From Bacillus infantis NRRL B-14911 (GTDB taxonomy: Bacteria; Bacillota; Bacilli; Bacillales; Cytobacillaceae): a stretch of DNA of 64,000 nucleotides. A program made the translations under genes and the position numbers. Below the pieces are notes generated by a model that was given only the letters and a program-made list of their open reading frames with translations, did no database searches and was not told where the DNA came from. Position 1 is the stretch's first letter, and every line of letters begins with the position of its first letter. Location of the stretch: positions 2,504,501-2,568,500 of the forward strand of contig NC_022524.1 of NCBI RefSeq assembly GCF_000473245.1. Reading direction: 5' to 3'. Shown here piece by piece: positions 41,861 to 50,398 of the stretch.

Positions 41861-43690
41861 TTAAGAAGCATCCTCAAACTGGCTATTATACAAATCGGCA
41901 TAAAAGCCATTCTGCCCCAGCAGTTCCTCGTGATTTCCGCTTTCGATGATGTCCCCATCTTTCATGACGAGAATCAGGTCGGCGTTTTTGATGGTGGACA
42001 GCCTGTGGGCTATGACGAAGGATGTTTTGCCTGCTGTCAGCTTATCCATTGCCTCCTGGATCAACACTTCTGTGCGTGTGTCTACAGAGCTTGTTGCTTC
42101 ATCCAGAATCAGGAGCGGTGCATCTTTTACCATGGCCCGTGCTATCGTAATTAACTGCTTCTGTCCTGCTGAGAGATTTGCCTTATCATCGAGGATGGTA
42201 TCATATCCCATAGGCAGCGTCTGGATAAAATGATGCAGGCCAACGGCTTTTGCAGCTTCCGCTACCTCCTGATCACTTACCCCTTTTCTGGAATAGACAA
42301 TGTTTTCACGGATCGTCCCTTCAAACAGCCATGTATCCTGAAGCACCATGCAGAACAGGCTTCGCAATTTTTCACGGCTCAATTCTTTTGTGGGCACACC
42401 ATCGATCAGGATTTCTCCCCCGCTTACTTCATAAAAGCGCATCAGCAGGTTGATGATGGTCGTTTTTCCCGCCCCAGTCGGTCCGACAATCGCCACTTTT
42501 TGCCCTGATTTTGCGAGAGCAGAAAAATCATTGATAATCATTTTATCTTCGCTGTAGCCAAAGCGGACATTTTTAAATTCAACTTCTCCTTTGACATCAT
42601 TGAGAACTGTTTTCTTATTATCTTCATTTTCCAGCTCATCTTCAGCCAAAAACTCAAACACACGCTCACTTGCAGCTGCGGTGGCCTGAAGGTTTGCCGC
42701 TGCCTGTGCAAGCTGGGAAAGCGGCTGGGTGAACAATCTGATATAGATCATGAATGCGACGATGACTCCAAATGTTATTGATCCATTTACAGCCAATACT
42801 GCACCTGCCACACATACAACGACATAGCCTAAGTTGCCGACGAACATCATGATCGGCATCATGAGCCCAGAAAGGAACTGAGACTTCCAGGCGCTTTCAT
42901 ACAGCCTTGTATTGATTTTGTGGAAAGTTGCCTTAGCTTCCGGCTCTCCGTTATATACTTTTACCACGCTGTGCCCTGAATATATTTCTTCAATATGTCC
43001 GTTTAGCCTTCCCAGCTCTGCCTGCTGCTGGGCAAAGTATTTCTGGGACTTGGATATTAAGAAACTCATAAACACAAAACCGATCAATGTTGAAAGGATG
43101 GCAGAGACAGCCATGATCCAATTTGTATAGAACATCATGACGAGTGAGCCGAGGAACATCGTTATGGCTGATACCAATGTGCTTAAGCTCTGGTTCATCG
43201 TCTGCCCGATCAGGTCGACGTCATTTGTCACGCGGCTGAGAACATCTCCGGTGCTGCCTGAATCAAAGTATTTCAAAGGCATCCGGTTCATTTTAGAGGA
43301 TAAATCGCTCCTTAAGTTTTTGGATACCCGCTGGGTAACTGTTGCCATGATGAATCCCTGAATATAATTGAACAGAAAACCCAGGCCATATAAAAAGGCG
43401 AGGATGGAAGCAATACTCACTACCTCATCCAAATTGATTTCTGTCATCAGCCCTTCTGCAATCAGGTCAGTGATCCTGCTGAGAAGGTCCGGGCCGATGA
43501 TGCTGAAGATGGATGCTGCCATTGCCAGAACAAGGGCAGTCACAATAAACGGCAGATAGGCCCTGCAATAGGAAACCAGCTTCTTTATAGTCTTCTTGAA
43601 ATTCTTCGGTTTTTGACCGCCTTCCGGCCCTTTGGCACCTGGTCCGCCCTTTTTTCCTGGCCTTTTGCGGTTATATTTTTTATCAGCCAA
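41861..43690 (-). CDS. Heterodimeric ABC exporter subunit (consensus site)
   Basis: 609 residues from TTG at 43690, nine bases behind AGGAGG; it overlaps the upstream ABC gene by eight bases. A basic tail (KKYNRKRPGKKGGPG) precedes six membrane helices, then the nucleotide-binding domain: Walker A G-P-T-G-A-G-K-T-T, signature L-S-A-G-Q-K-Q-L, Walker B L-L-I-L-D-E-A-T-S, switch histidine I-A-H-R-L. It carries Walker A, Walker B and switch residues fully; only the signature is LSAGQ. Pairs with the neighbour as a drug/lipid exporter (YfiB-YfiC/LmrCD type). Confidence 0.92.
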   Translation of the reverse strand: MADKKYNRKRPGKKGGPGAKGPEGGQKPKNFKKTIKKLVSYCRAYLPFIVTALVLAMAASIFSIIGPDLLSRITDLIAEGLMTEINLDEVVSIASILAFLYGLGFLFNYIQGFIMATVTQRVSKNLRSDLSSKMNRMPLKYFDSGSTGDVLSRVTNDVDLIGQTMNQSLSTLVSAITMFLGSLVMMFYTNWIMAVSAILSTLIGFVFMSFLISKSQKYFAQQQAELGRLNGHIEEIYSGHSVVKVYNGEPEAKATFHKINTRLYESAWKSQFLSGLMMPIMMFVGNLGYVVVCVAGAVLAVNGSITFGVIVAFMIYIRLFTQPLSQLAQAAANLQATAAASERVFEFLAEDELENEDNKKTVLNDVKGEVEFKNVRFGYSEDKMIINDFSALAKSGQKVAIVGPTGAGKTTIINLLMRFYEVSGGEILIDGVPTKELSREKLRSLFCMVLQDTWLFEGTIRENIVYSRKGVSDQEVAEAAKAVGLHHFIQTLPMGYDTILDDKANLSAGQKQLITIARAMVKDAPLLILDEATSSVDTRTEVLIQEAMDKLTAGKTSFVIAHRLSTIKNADLILVMKDGDIIESGNHEELLGQNGFYADLYNSQFEDAS

Positions 43691-45440
43691 TTTCCAGTTC
43701 CTCCTTTGACAGCTGAGAATAGGCAATCTCCTGATACACGCTGCAGCCGTCCAGCAATTCTTCATGTGTTCCGATGCCGACAACCTTCCCTTGATCAAGG
43801 ACTACGATGCGGTCTGCGTCTTTGATGGTACCGATCCGCTGGGCCACAATCAGGGTGGTGCTATCACTGGTTTCTTTTTTCAAAAGTGACCGCAGCCGCC
43901 TGTCTGTTTTATAATCAAGTGCCGAGAAGGAATCATCAAACAGATAAATTTCCGGCTGCTTATAAATGGCCCTGGCAATGGACAGCCTCTGCTTCTGGCC
44001 TCCTGAAAGATTGGTTCCTCCCTGGGAAATCACGCCTTGATACTGGTCTCCCAGCTTTTCAACAAATTCAGAGGCCTGCGCTATTTCTGCCGCTCTTTCT
44101 ATCTTCTCTCCAGGTTCTGTCCCGCCGGTGCCGTAGGCGATATTTTCCGATACTGTGCCGCTGAACAATACAGCCTTTTGCGAAACGTAGCCAAGCTTAT
44201 TGCGGAGATCTTCCTGCCTGTATTCTTTTACGTTGATGCCATCGACCAGCACTTCGCCTTCTGTCGCATCATAAAAGCGGGGAATCAGGTTGAGCAAGGT
44301 GCTTTTCCCGCTGCCTGTTGATCCGATAAAAGCGACAGTCTCCCCTTTATGGGCGGTAAAGCTGATATTCTTCAGGATATAATCCGCCGCATCCGGATAT
44401 TTGAAGCTGACATTCCGGAATTCAATCTCCCCTGCAGCTTTTGAATCATTCCCTTTTAAGGTGCCGTCAAGGATTTTGGAATCTGTTTGCAGCACCTCAT
44501 TGATCCTCTTTGCGGATACCGTCGCACGCGGCAGCATCACAAAGATGATCGACAGCATCATGAAGGCCATTATGACCTGCATGCTGTAAGAAGAGAACAC
44601 GACCATATCAGAGAAAAGGGTCAGTTTATCTGGTGTAGCAGCATTGTTGATGATAAAGGCACCGATCCAATAGATGGCAAGATTGATTCCCGACATGATC
44701 AATGTCATAACCGGCATCATGATCGCCATGGTCCTTCCTGTAAAAAGATTGGTCCTCGTCAGCTCACTGTTTGCCTTTTCAAACTTATCTTCCTGGTATT
44801 CCTCAGCATTATAGGCTCTGACTACCCGGATTCCAGTGAGGTTTTCCCTGGTCACGCGATTCAGGTTGTCTGTTAAAGTCTGGATCACTTTAAATTTAGG
44901 GAGCGCTATGACAATGATGACAGCGAGCATCACCATAAGAACGGCAACAGCAATCCCGGTCGCTGCAGTCCACTGCCAGCTTTTGCCCATAATTTTCAAA
45001 ATTGCCCAAACAGCCAGTATCGGCGCCTTAACAATCGCCTGCAATCCAACAGCGATCAGCAGCTGAATCTGGGTGATATCATTGGTGGAGCGCGTGATCA
45101 AACTTGGGGTTGAGAACCCATTGATCTCCTCCATAGAAAACGACATTGTTTTTTCAAACACCATTCCGCGCAGCCGTACGGCAAATCCGGCAGCCACCTG
45201 TGCGGCAAAAAAACCGACTATCATGGCAGCAGCCATACTGCCGATGGCACATAAAAGCATGTAAGCGCCCTGAATAAGGACATCACCCATACTGCTGCCT
45301 TCTGTCTGGACAAGCATGGTGATTTCATGCATATATTCAGGCAGCTTTAAGTCAAGCCAGACCTGTACAATGATAAATATGAGGCTGCACAGGACAAGCA
45401 GCCAATCTTTCCCTTTAAAATGCTTAAACATAGCAAGCAT
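43683..45440 (-). CDS. Heterodimeric ABC exporter subunit (degenerate site)
   Basis: 585 residues, six membrane helices then NBD: Walker A G-S-T-G-S-G-K-S-T, signature L-S-G-G-Q-K-Q-R, Walker B Y-L-F-D-D-S (catalytic Glu replaced by Asp) and I-V-A-Q-R-I-G-T (switch His replaced by Gln). Loss of both residues marks the non-hydrolysing half of heterodimeric exporters such as BmrCD and LmrCD. The export substrate is unknown. MarR regulator is immediately upstream, and its operator sits at 45464-45482. ATG behind AAGGGGG. Confidence 0.92.
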   Translation of the reverse strand: MLAMFKHFKGKDWLLVLCSLIFIIVQVWLDLKLPEYMHEITMLVQTEGSSMGDVLIQGAYMLLCAIGSMAAAMIVGFFAAQVAAGFAVRLRGMVFEKTMSFSMEEINGFSTPSLITRSTNDITQIQLLIAVGLQAIVKAPILAVWAILKIMGKSWQWTAATGIAVAVLMVMLAVIIVIALPKFKVIQTLTDNLNRVTRENLTGIRVVRAYNAEEYQEDKFEKANSELTRTNLFTGRTMAIMMPVMTLIMSGINLAIYWIGAFIINNAATPDKLTLFSDMVVFSSYSMQVIMAFMMLSIIFVMLPRATVSAKRINEVLQTDSKILDGTLKGNDSKAAGEIEFRNVSFKYPDAADYILKNISFTAHKGETVAFIGSTGSGKSTLLNLIPRFYDATEGEVLVDGINVKEYRQEDLRNKLGYVSQKAVLFSGTVSENIAYGTGGTEPGEKIERAAEIAQASEFVEKLGDQYQGVISQGGTNLSGGQKQRLSIARAIYKQPEIYLFDDSFSALDYKTDRRLRSLLKKETSDSTTLIVAQRIGTIKDADRIVVLDQGKVVGIGTHEELLDGCSVYQEIAYSQLSKEELEIG

Positions 45441-45463
45441 CCGCCAAATTCCCCCTTAGACTT

Positions 45464-45482
45464 TATCTAACAGTATTAGATA
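45464..45482. promoter_or_regulatory. MarR operator in front of the ABC operon
   Basis: TATCTAACAGTATTAGATA is a near-perfect 19-bp palindrome and differs from the operator before marR (45967-45985) at only two positions. It is 24 bases before the ABC start, covering the -10 region (TCTAAT on the minus strand). Confidence 0.75.
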
Positions 45483-45517
45483 TTAAGTGCAGATTAACCG
45501 AATTGCGCGGTTGAACA

Positions 45518-45943
45518 TTATTCCATTTCTTTATGAATTTCTTCTATGCGCTTCACAATACGGACAAACTCTTTAGCATCATGTTCCCCGAGCTTCCTGA
45601 AGGTCTTTTCGACAATACGCTTTGCTTCTCCATGCTCTTCCATTACAAAAGTTCTGCCAAATGGAGTAATGGAAACAATCACGAGACGTTTGTCATTTTC
45701 GTCCCTGCTCCGCTCGATATATTCTTTCTTTGCCAGATTTTTGAGTGCGGCAGCGACTCTCGGGGTTGAAAGGCACAGCTTTTCGCTCAGTTCACCTGAA
45801 GTAACCTCATTTTGTATAAAGGTCAGGTAGCCCAATATACTCCTTTCCCCATGAGAAAGGTCATTGACTTTCTTTTGGAAAGGCATCTTTGGTGATTTGC
45901 TTATATTCTGGAAAAATTCATCCACTAAATCTTTATAATCCAT
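45518..45943 (-). CDS. MarR family regulator of the ABC exporter
   Basis: 141 residues from ATG at 45943 (AAAGGTG, six bases). Winged helix: ILGYLTFIQNEVTSGELSEKL, S-T-P-R-V-A-A-A-L-K-N-L-A-K-K-E-Y-I-E-R, wing D-E-N-D-K-R-L-V-I-V-S. It controls itself and the exporter through twin palindromes: one over its own -10, one over that of the ABC operon. MarR proteins usually repress and are released by a ligand, often a substrate of the exporter. Confidence 0.9.
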   Translation of the reverse strand: MDYKDLVDEFFQNISKSPKMPFQKKVNDLSHGERSILGYLTFIQNEVTSGELSEKLCLSTPRVAAALKNLAKKEYIERSRDENDKRLVIVSITPFGRTFVMEEHGEAKRIVEKTFRKLGEHDAKEFVRIVKRIEEIHKEME

Positions 45944-45966
45944 AATCAGCACCTTTTAATTTATTT

Positions 45967-46006
45967 TATCTAATACTATTAGATATCATAATGCCAAGAA
46001 TGTCAA
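45967..46006 (-). promoter_or_regulatory. marR promoter with overlapping palindromic operator
   Basis: TATCTAATACTATTAGATA (45967-45985) is a perfect 19-bp palindrome. On the minus strand TTGACA (46001-46006) is followed after 17 bases by TCTAAT (45978-45983), a good SigmaA promoter whose -10 lies inside the palindrome. Binding there would block RNA polymerase. Confidence 0.8.
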
Positions 46007-46096
46007 CGACGTGAAACAGCAGCTAAAGGCAGCCAGCATAAACCCAAAATAAAAACCTTTAACATTGGTTATTTTACTGATATGGAGGTGATTGGA

Positions 46097-46237
46097 ATGG
46101 CGGAAAAGGAATTTCCGAATGTGAGTCTTGGGGGTAAGATCGCCAAGGAAAAAGGGGACGGCGGAGACCAGGTGCACGGGCATGAAAAAGAAAATAAAAA
46201 CGGAAGAGTCAATACAAACCCAAAAACGAATATGTGA
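46097..46237 (+). CDS. 46-residue hydrophilic protein
   Basis: ATG at 46097 with GGAGGTG six bases before, followed by a strong terminator. The peptide is K/G/N/E-rich (SLGGKIAKEKGDGGDQVHGH then EKENKNGRVNTNPKTNM) without hydrophobic core, likely disordered. No named family recognised. Confidence 0.65.
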   Translation: MAEKEFPNVSLGGKIAKEKGDGGDQVHGHEKENKNGRVNTNPKTNM

Positions 46238-46248
46238 GGGCTGCATGC

Positions 46249-46298
46249 CGGCAAGACAGGAGCATCTAAAGCTGTTCTCCTTTCTTGCCGGTTTTTTA
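46249..46298. terminator. Terminator of the 46-residue gene
   Basis: CCGGCAAG…AGGAG pairs with CTCCT…CTTGCCGG, followed by TTTTTT (46293-46298). Confidence 0.9.
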
Positions 46299-46306
46299 TA
46301 CGAGGT

Positions 46307-47029
46307 TTAAGTTTCCAAAGATGGGGACATTGGAAACGAGACAGTCACAGCTGTGCCCCAGCCCTCTTTACTTTTGATCAGGAGCTCTCCTGAATCAGCC
46401 TTGACTAATTTATGGCAGATGGTCAAACCAAGGCCAGTTCCTTTTTCTTTAATTGAATAAAAAGGTTCTCCAAGCCGGGTTATTTTTTCGGCTGGAATTC
46501 CGGTTCCTGTATCAATCACCCTCATTCTTGCTCTGTTATCAGCGGAATCAACCACAACTTTTATTACTCCAGATGGCTGTGAAGCTTCTATTGCATTCTT
46601 AATAATATTTTCAGTGATGCGCTTAAGGTAATGCCGGTTAACAAATATGGAACAGGAAGCTTCCCTCTGTTTGTGGATCTGCAGTTTTTTCCCCTCTTTT
46701 CCGGCTTCAGTCTGAAGCGTCTTGACTGCTGTCTTTATTTCAGCAAAAAGATCGATCTCTTCTTTTCCTTGAAAATGTTGGGCAGCTTGAGGATTCGCCA
46801 ATAAAAGCAGATTCTCTAAATATTCATCCATCCGGTCAATTTCTGTCATTATGACCTTTTCATATTCCTTAAAAGGAGTATTCCCCTGTTCACCGGCCAA
46901 TTGCAGAAATCCCTTAACCACTGTCATTGGATTGCGGATTTCATGTGCAACACATGCAGCTAATTCACCCAGAACCTCCAGTTTTCCGCCTGCTTTATGT
47001 GCGGTTTCTTTAGTCGTAAAATTAACCAC
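46307..47029 (-). CDS. Soluble sensor-less histidine kinase (sporulation-kinase type)
   Basis: 240 residues from GTG at 47029 (GGAGGAG, five bases). H-box L-A-A-C-V-A-H-E-I-R-N-P-M-T-V-V-K-G-F-L-Q-L, N-box ITENIIKNAIEASQ, G1 D-T-G-T-G-I-P-A, F-box F-Y-S-I-K-E, G2 G-T-G-L-G-L. The H-box matches the KinA-E family. There is no PAS, HAMP or membrane segment, so the protein is a bare kinase core. No response regulator adjacent; Spo0F is a plausible target, an inference. Confidence 0.88.
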   Translation of the reverse strand: MVNFTTKETAHKAGGKLEVLGELAACVAHEIRNPMTVVKGFLQLAGEQGNTPFKEYEKVIMTEIDRMDEYLENLLLLANPQAAQHFQGKEEIDLFAEIKTAVKTLQTEAGKEGKKLQIHKQREASCSIFVNRHYLKRITENIIKNAIEASQPSGVIKVVVDSADNRARMRVIDTGTGIPAEKITRLGEPFYSIKEKGTGLGLTICHKLVKADSGELLIKSKEGWGTAVTVSFPMSPSLET

Positions 47030-47264
47030 TTTGTCTCCTCCAAACAGCCACATATCAGTATGTATAAACTTACCATTTTAGTCATAATACCATAACTGGG
47101 TGAATGAAAATGTGGCTATCCAGATAAAGATGCATTGTTAGATGAATTTGGCAATATATTGAAAAGCACAGCAAAAAAATGATTCCTTAAACACATTCAA
47201 ACAGGAAGCCACTCTCAGTCTCTGCTATTCTCTTTATTAAAGACATAATGAAGGAGTCCTGAAA

Positions 47265-47504
47265 TTGGAAGAAGACCATTTGAATGAACTGCTGAAAATA
47301 CTGGAAAAATACCCGCAGACCGAAATAACCCTCACCCTTTCGACCCAGCAAAATATTCCCTACGCCATTATAAATTACGTAAAGAATGTATTTGTACTTG
47401 TAGACCAAGGAACACAAATGTCCTCTGTTTATACAGATAAATGGACATTAATATCAGCCATACAAAGTTACTGGGATAACAAAAAGAAACTGGCAGGAGC
47501 CTAA
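47265..47504 (+). CDS. 79-residue protein of unknown function
   Basis: TTG start eight bases behind AAGGAG. Small alpha/beta pattern: EDHLNELLKILEKYPQTEIT, a strand with LTLSTQQNIPYAIINYVKNVF, V-L-V-D-Q-G-T and a helix WTLISAIQSYW. No motif recognised. Single gene, no obvious partner. Confidence 0.6.
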   Translation: MEEDHLNELLKILEKYPQTEITLTLSTQQNIPYAIINYVKNVFVLVDQGTQMSSVYTDKWTLISAIQSYWDNKKKLAGA

Positions 47505-47605
47505 CATCACTTCCCTGGAACCAAAATAAGCATGTTTCCCCTTCAACTGTGCACTCTAAAAAGAGAAATTAAGAGTAGCCGCAAAAACCGAGGGGGTAAG
47601 TCTGC

Positions 47606-48334
47606 ATGTGGAATGCCTTGTTTTGGGGAGGACTATCAGGATCTGCTGTCTTATTGGGGGCAATGGCATCAATGCTTTTGCCTATCCCGCAAAAAATCAT
47701 AGGGCTGATCATGGCATTCGGTACAGGTGTACTGATTGGTGCAGCATCTTATGAACTGATTGGAAATGCCGTTCTTGAAGGCGGCATCCTAGCCACTAGC
47801 ATCGGATTTCTCTCGGGCGCCCTCCTTTTTACCATCCTTGACAGCATAGTTTCCCGGAGAGGTGCGGATAAACGGAAACGGTCCAGCCATATGGCTGCAG
47901 GAAGCGGAGGAATGGCCATTTTTATCGGCACCGTCATTGATGCAATTCCTGAATCGATCATGATCGGAGCAAGTTTGATCGAGGGACAGTCTGTCAGCTT
48001 CCTCTTAGTCGCGGCCATATTCATCAGCAATATTCCGGAAGGACTCTCCAGTACTGCCGGCATGAAAAAAAGCGGATATTCCTATACAAAGATTTTTCTG
48101 CTCTGGTTCACTGTACTCGCCATCTCTGCCATTGCATCGCTTACAGGCTACAGCCTCCTTGCCGGGGCTCCTGCTGAAGTGATGGCGGGAATCGCTTCTT
48201 TTGCTGGGGGAGGCATCATTAGCATGATCGCTTCAACGATGATGCCGGAAGCCTATGAAGACAGCGGTCCTGTTACAGGGCTTGTCGCCTCCCTTGGGCT
48301 TCTTGTATCCATCATCCTGGATCATGCTTCTTAA
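47606..48334 (+). CDS. ZIP family metal transporter
   Basis: 242 residues, about seven to eight membrane segments. ZIP metal sites are V-I-D-A-I-P-E-S and F-I-S-N-I-P-E-G-L-S-S-T in helices IV and V. The charged loop RRGADKRKRSSH lies between helices III and IV. Imports or exchanges Zn2+ or related metals. RBS GAGGGGGTAAG. No Zur-like box seen upstream. Confidence 0.9.
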   Translation: MWNALFWGGLSGSAVLLGAMASMLLPIPQKIIGLIMAFGTGVLIGAASYELIGNAVLEGGILATSIGFLSGALLFTILDSIVSRRGADKRKRSSHMAAGSGGMAIFIGTVIDAIPESIMIGASLIEGQSVSFLLVAAIFISNIPEGLSSTAGMKKSGYSYTKIFLLWFTVLAISAIASLTGYSLLAGAPAEVMAGIASFAGGGIISMIASTMMPEAYEDSGPVTGLVASLGLLVSIILDHAS

Positions 48335-48402
48335 GAAAGCTCCCGTTATTAAAATCACTTGTTCCCCCCCTCCTTAGCGAAAAGATGATGCTTTCATCTA
48401 GT

Positions 48403-48430
48403 ACAAGCTCAGCCCCTCAATCATAAAATA
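48403..48430 (+). promoter_or_regulatory. Candidate SigmaK promoter of cotD-like gene
   Basis: CATAAAATA (48422-48430) matches the SigmaK -10 CATAnnnTA, and AC (48403-48404) lies 17 bases upstream. It is 30 bases before the CotD-type start, as expected for a mother-cell coat gene. Confidence 0.65.
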
Positions 48431-48460
48431 ATGTAGCGCCATGATGAGGGAGGTGGAGTC

Positions 48461-48724
48461 ATGAGATGCAATTGCAGAAAATGCCGTGAACGTGCTGCAG
48501 CTGACAAAACGATTGTAAGCCCGACGGAAACAGTTGTCCGCAAGAACACACGCACTAAAACAATCAGAAGGATTCACCCGACGGAAATTGTGAATGTTAA
48601 CCGCACGATCATCCGCAATGAGAATTATTTCCCTGTCACTGAAAGGACAGTGAACGAAACTATTGTGGAAAATTTCGATTGCGGCAGGGACCCTAACAAT
48701 AATCGCAACTGCCGCAGAATCTAA
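48461..48724 (+). CDS. cotD: CotD family spore coat protein
   Basis: 87 residues. The arrangement matches CotD coat proteins: a cysteine-rich head (M-R-C-N-C-R-K-C-R), then KTIVSPTETVVRKN, RRIHPTEIVNVNRTIIRNE, YFPVTERTV and a final D-C-G. The 'I-H-P-T-E-I-x-N-V-N' and 'Y-F-P-V' pattern is diagnostic. It would be assembled in the coat in late sporulation. Good RBS GGGAGGTGGAGTC and SigmaK promoter upstream. B. subtilis CotD is histidine-rich; this one is basic. Confidence 0.82.
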   Translation: MRCNCRKCRERAAADKTIVSPTETVVRKNTRTKTIRRIHPTEIVNVNRTIIRNENYFPVTERTVNETIVENFDCGRDPNNNRNCRRI

Positions 48725-48735
48725 GCTTCCAGAAT

Positions 48736-48762
48736 AATAGGCACCCTGCATGGGTGCCTATT
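48736..48762. terminator. Bidirectional terminator between cotD-like and membrane gene
   Basis: AATAGGCACCC (48736-48746) pairs with GGGTGCCTATT (48752-48762). Confidence 0.9.
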
Positions 48763-48955
48763 TCAATTTTTTGACCAGATCGATAACATAATACAAAAGT
48801 GCAATCAAAAAAGAAACTAAGATAATAATGATGCAGCCAAATGTCACTGCGGCGAATTCCCCCGGTGAACTGTCATCAAAAATACTTGCAAAGATAAAAA
48901 ACAGTATGATGCTGGATCCGATCCCAAGAAAAAAGATGCTGATATATTTAGCCAT
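48758..48955 (-). CDS. 65-residue two-pass membrane protein
   Basis: Two membrane segments (ISIFFLGIGSSIILFFIFASI; VTFGCIIIILVSFLIALLYY) with a basic end (LVKKLK). ATG is preceded by AAGGAGG. Downstream member of an operon with the 48965 gene. No family recognised. Confidence 0.65.
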   Translation of the reverse strand: MAKYISIFFLGIGSSIILFFIFASIFDDSSPGEFAAVTFGCIIIILVSFLIALLYYVIDLVKKLK

Positions 48956-48964
48956 GGCCCCTCC

Positions 48965-49420
48965 TTATTTCTTAAGCTTTGTTTCTGCCATAACTGTACC
49001 CGCCATTAAAAGAACAAATATAATAACAAGACCTGGGATAAGCAGCGGCTGAAATTTATTTCCTTCAGATTCTGAAAATGTGTATTCCCCATCCCTGTCA
49101 GCTCTTACATATATCCCGCCCCCTGCTTCCACTGCAATCGATTCTTCTGTACTCACTCCTTTTATTGAGAAATATTTGCTTCCTTTCTCAAACTCATTGG
49201 AAAAATTGCCGCCCATAGGATACATATCTGAATAAGATGTCACTTGCCCGATTTCTGACTCGATTTCACTTTCTTCTATATATTCATCCTGTACTGTATA
49301 CTGATAGCCTTCCCAGACAACAAAGCTGCTCACCCACTTGGTCGCTCCAGTGATAGCCGGACATGCTGCAATCAAAAGAAATAGAAGGCTAAAGGAAAAG
49401 AACATTCTCCGGATTCTCAC
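48965..49420 (-). CDS. Membrane-anchored protein with two TM segments
   Basis: 151 residues from GTG at 49420, which overlaps the DinB gene stop as GTGA and has AGGAG seven bases upstream. N-terminal membrane segment (MFFSFSLLFLLIAACPAITG), an outer domain of about 90 residues (WEGYQYTVQDEYIEESEIES … GGIYVRADRDGEYTFSES) and a C-terminal segment (PLLIPGLVIIFVLLMAGTVM). No known family. Confidence 0.68.
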   Translation of the reverse strand: MRIRRMFFSFSLLFLLIAACPAITGATKWVSSFVVWEGYQYTVQDEYIEESEIESEIGQVTSYSDMYPMGGNFSNEFEKGSKYFSIKGVSTEESIAVEAGGGIYVRADRDGEYTFSESEGNKFQPLLIPGLVIIFVLLMAGTVMAETKLKK

Positions 49421-49968
49421 TTTTCTTCTCCTAACCCGGCATTTCCATTTCTGCTGAGTATACCAAGATACTCTACCCAAGGGCCGACATCCTTACGATA
49501 TCTTTCTGCCATAACCCTTGCGATCTGTGAAAGATGGGTCAGGTCATGCACTGCCCAGGTGGAAACCAGCTCCCTTGCCTTCACGGTTCCAAATGCAGGA
49601 TGCTTTCCTGCAGCTTCCAGCCTGTCTTCGGTCACCATCAGTTCCCGCAGAAGAGCCAGGTTTTCAGCCCTGATCTCTTTAAATTCATGAAGCTTCCGGG
49701 CGACCGTCTGTTCCTCCTTTTTCAAGTGGGAAAAGCGGTCAAACGGAGGGAATGATTCTTCTTCCCCTTTTTCCAGCATAAACTTGAGGCGAGGCACCCA
49801 GTTATGCTTTTCTCCTTCAATCAAATGGTCGACCACTTCGACAGGATTCCAGGTTCCTTCCCCTTCATTGGCCCCAAGCCATCCAGGAGACAGCCCTCCC
49901 AGAAGTATGTCCAATACCCGGGGTGTACGCTCCAGCACTTCCATTGCTTCACCCAGCTTGAATTTCAT
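49417..49968 (-). CDS. DinB family metal-dependent protein
   Basis: 183 residues, four-helix DinB/YfiT fold. The metal histidines are visible as V-V-D-H-L-I-E-G-E and the pair H-D-L-T-H-L-S-Q-I-A-R in the last helix. The family includes metal-dependent hydrolases and thiol transferases; role here unknown. Heads an operon with two membrane proteins. ATG at 49968; the site upstream (AAGGGAG) is adequate. Confidence 0.85.
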   Translation of the reverse strand: MKFKLGEAMEVLERTPRVLDILLGGLSPGWLGANEGEGTWNPVEVVDHLIEGEKHNWVPRLKFMLEKGEEESFPPFDRFSHLKKEEQTVARKLHEFKEIRAENLALLRELMVTEDRLEAAGKHPAFGTVKARELVSTWAVHDLTHLSQIARVMAERYRKDVGPWVEYLGILSRNGNAGLGEEK

Positions 49969-50120
49969 CCCTTAACTCTCCCTTATGTTTATAATTTCTA
50001 TAATTCTATTCCAGACTTTTACCAATTACCTGCTGTACATAGATTTCAGGAAAATAACAGTCTTGGATTTGCTCCGCTATTTGTACTATAGTAAGTGCAA
50101 ACCGAAGGAGTGATATATAT

Positions 50121-50366
50121 ATGTTCATCAAGCTGACGAAAGAACAGCAGCAAACCATGGTTTCTGATATCCAGGAGTTTTTCCTGCAGGAGCGTGACGA
50201 AGAAATATCAGAATTTGCAGCTGAAAGGGTGCTCGATTTTGTAAAACAGACACTCGCCCCTCATTTTTATAACAGCGCCGTTTCAGATGCAAAAACCTTA
50301 GTGGAACAGCAATTCGCTTCAATGGAAGAAGAAATTCTGACGCTTCTGCGCCCGATAAAAAAATAG
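50121..50366 (+). CDS. DUF2164 protein
   Basis: 81 residues: F-I-K-L-T-K-E-Q-Q at the start, DIQEFFLQERDEEISEFAAE and LAPHFYNSAVSDAKTLVEQQ. This is the DUF2164 pattern (E-R-D-E-E-I-S-x-F-A-A-E-x-x-L-D-F). Function unknown. AAGGAGTGA before ATG. Confidence 0.85.
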   Translation: MFIKLTKEQQQTMVSDIQEFFLQERDEEISEFAAERVLDFVKQTLAPHFYNSAVSDAKTLVEQQFASMEEEILTLLRPIKK

Positions 50367-50398
50367 ATGTGATTGCCTGGATATACTCCGGGCTTTCT

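Noticed and set aside
41740-41958. Short minus-strand frame after the ABC gene
   Set aside because: Most of it overlaps the ABC coding end in another frame; the remaining 36 codons from the ATG after AAAGG have too short a spacing and no features.
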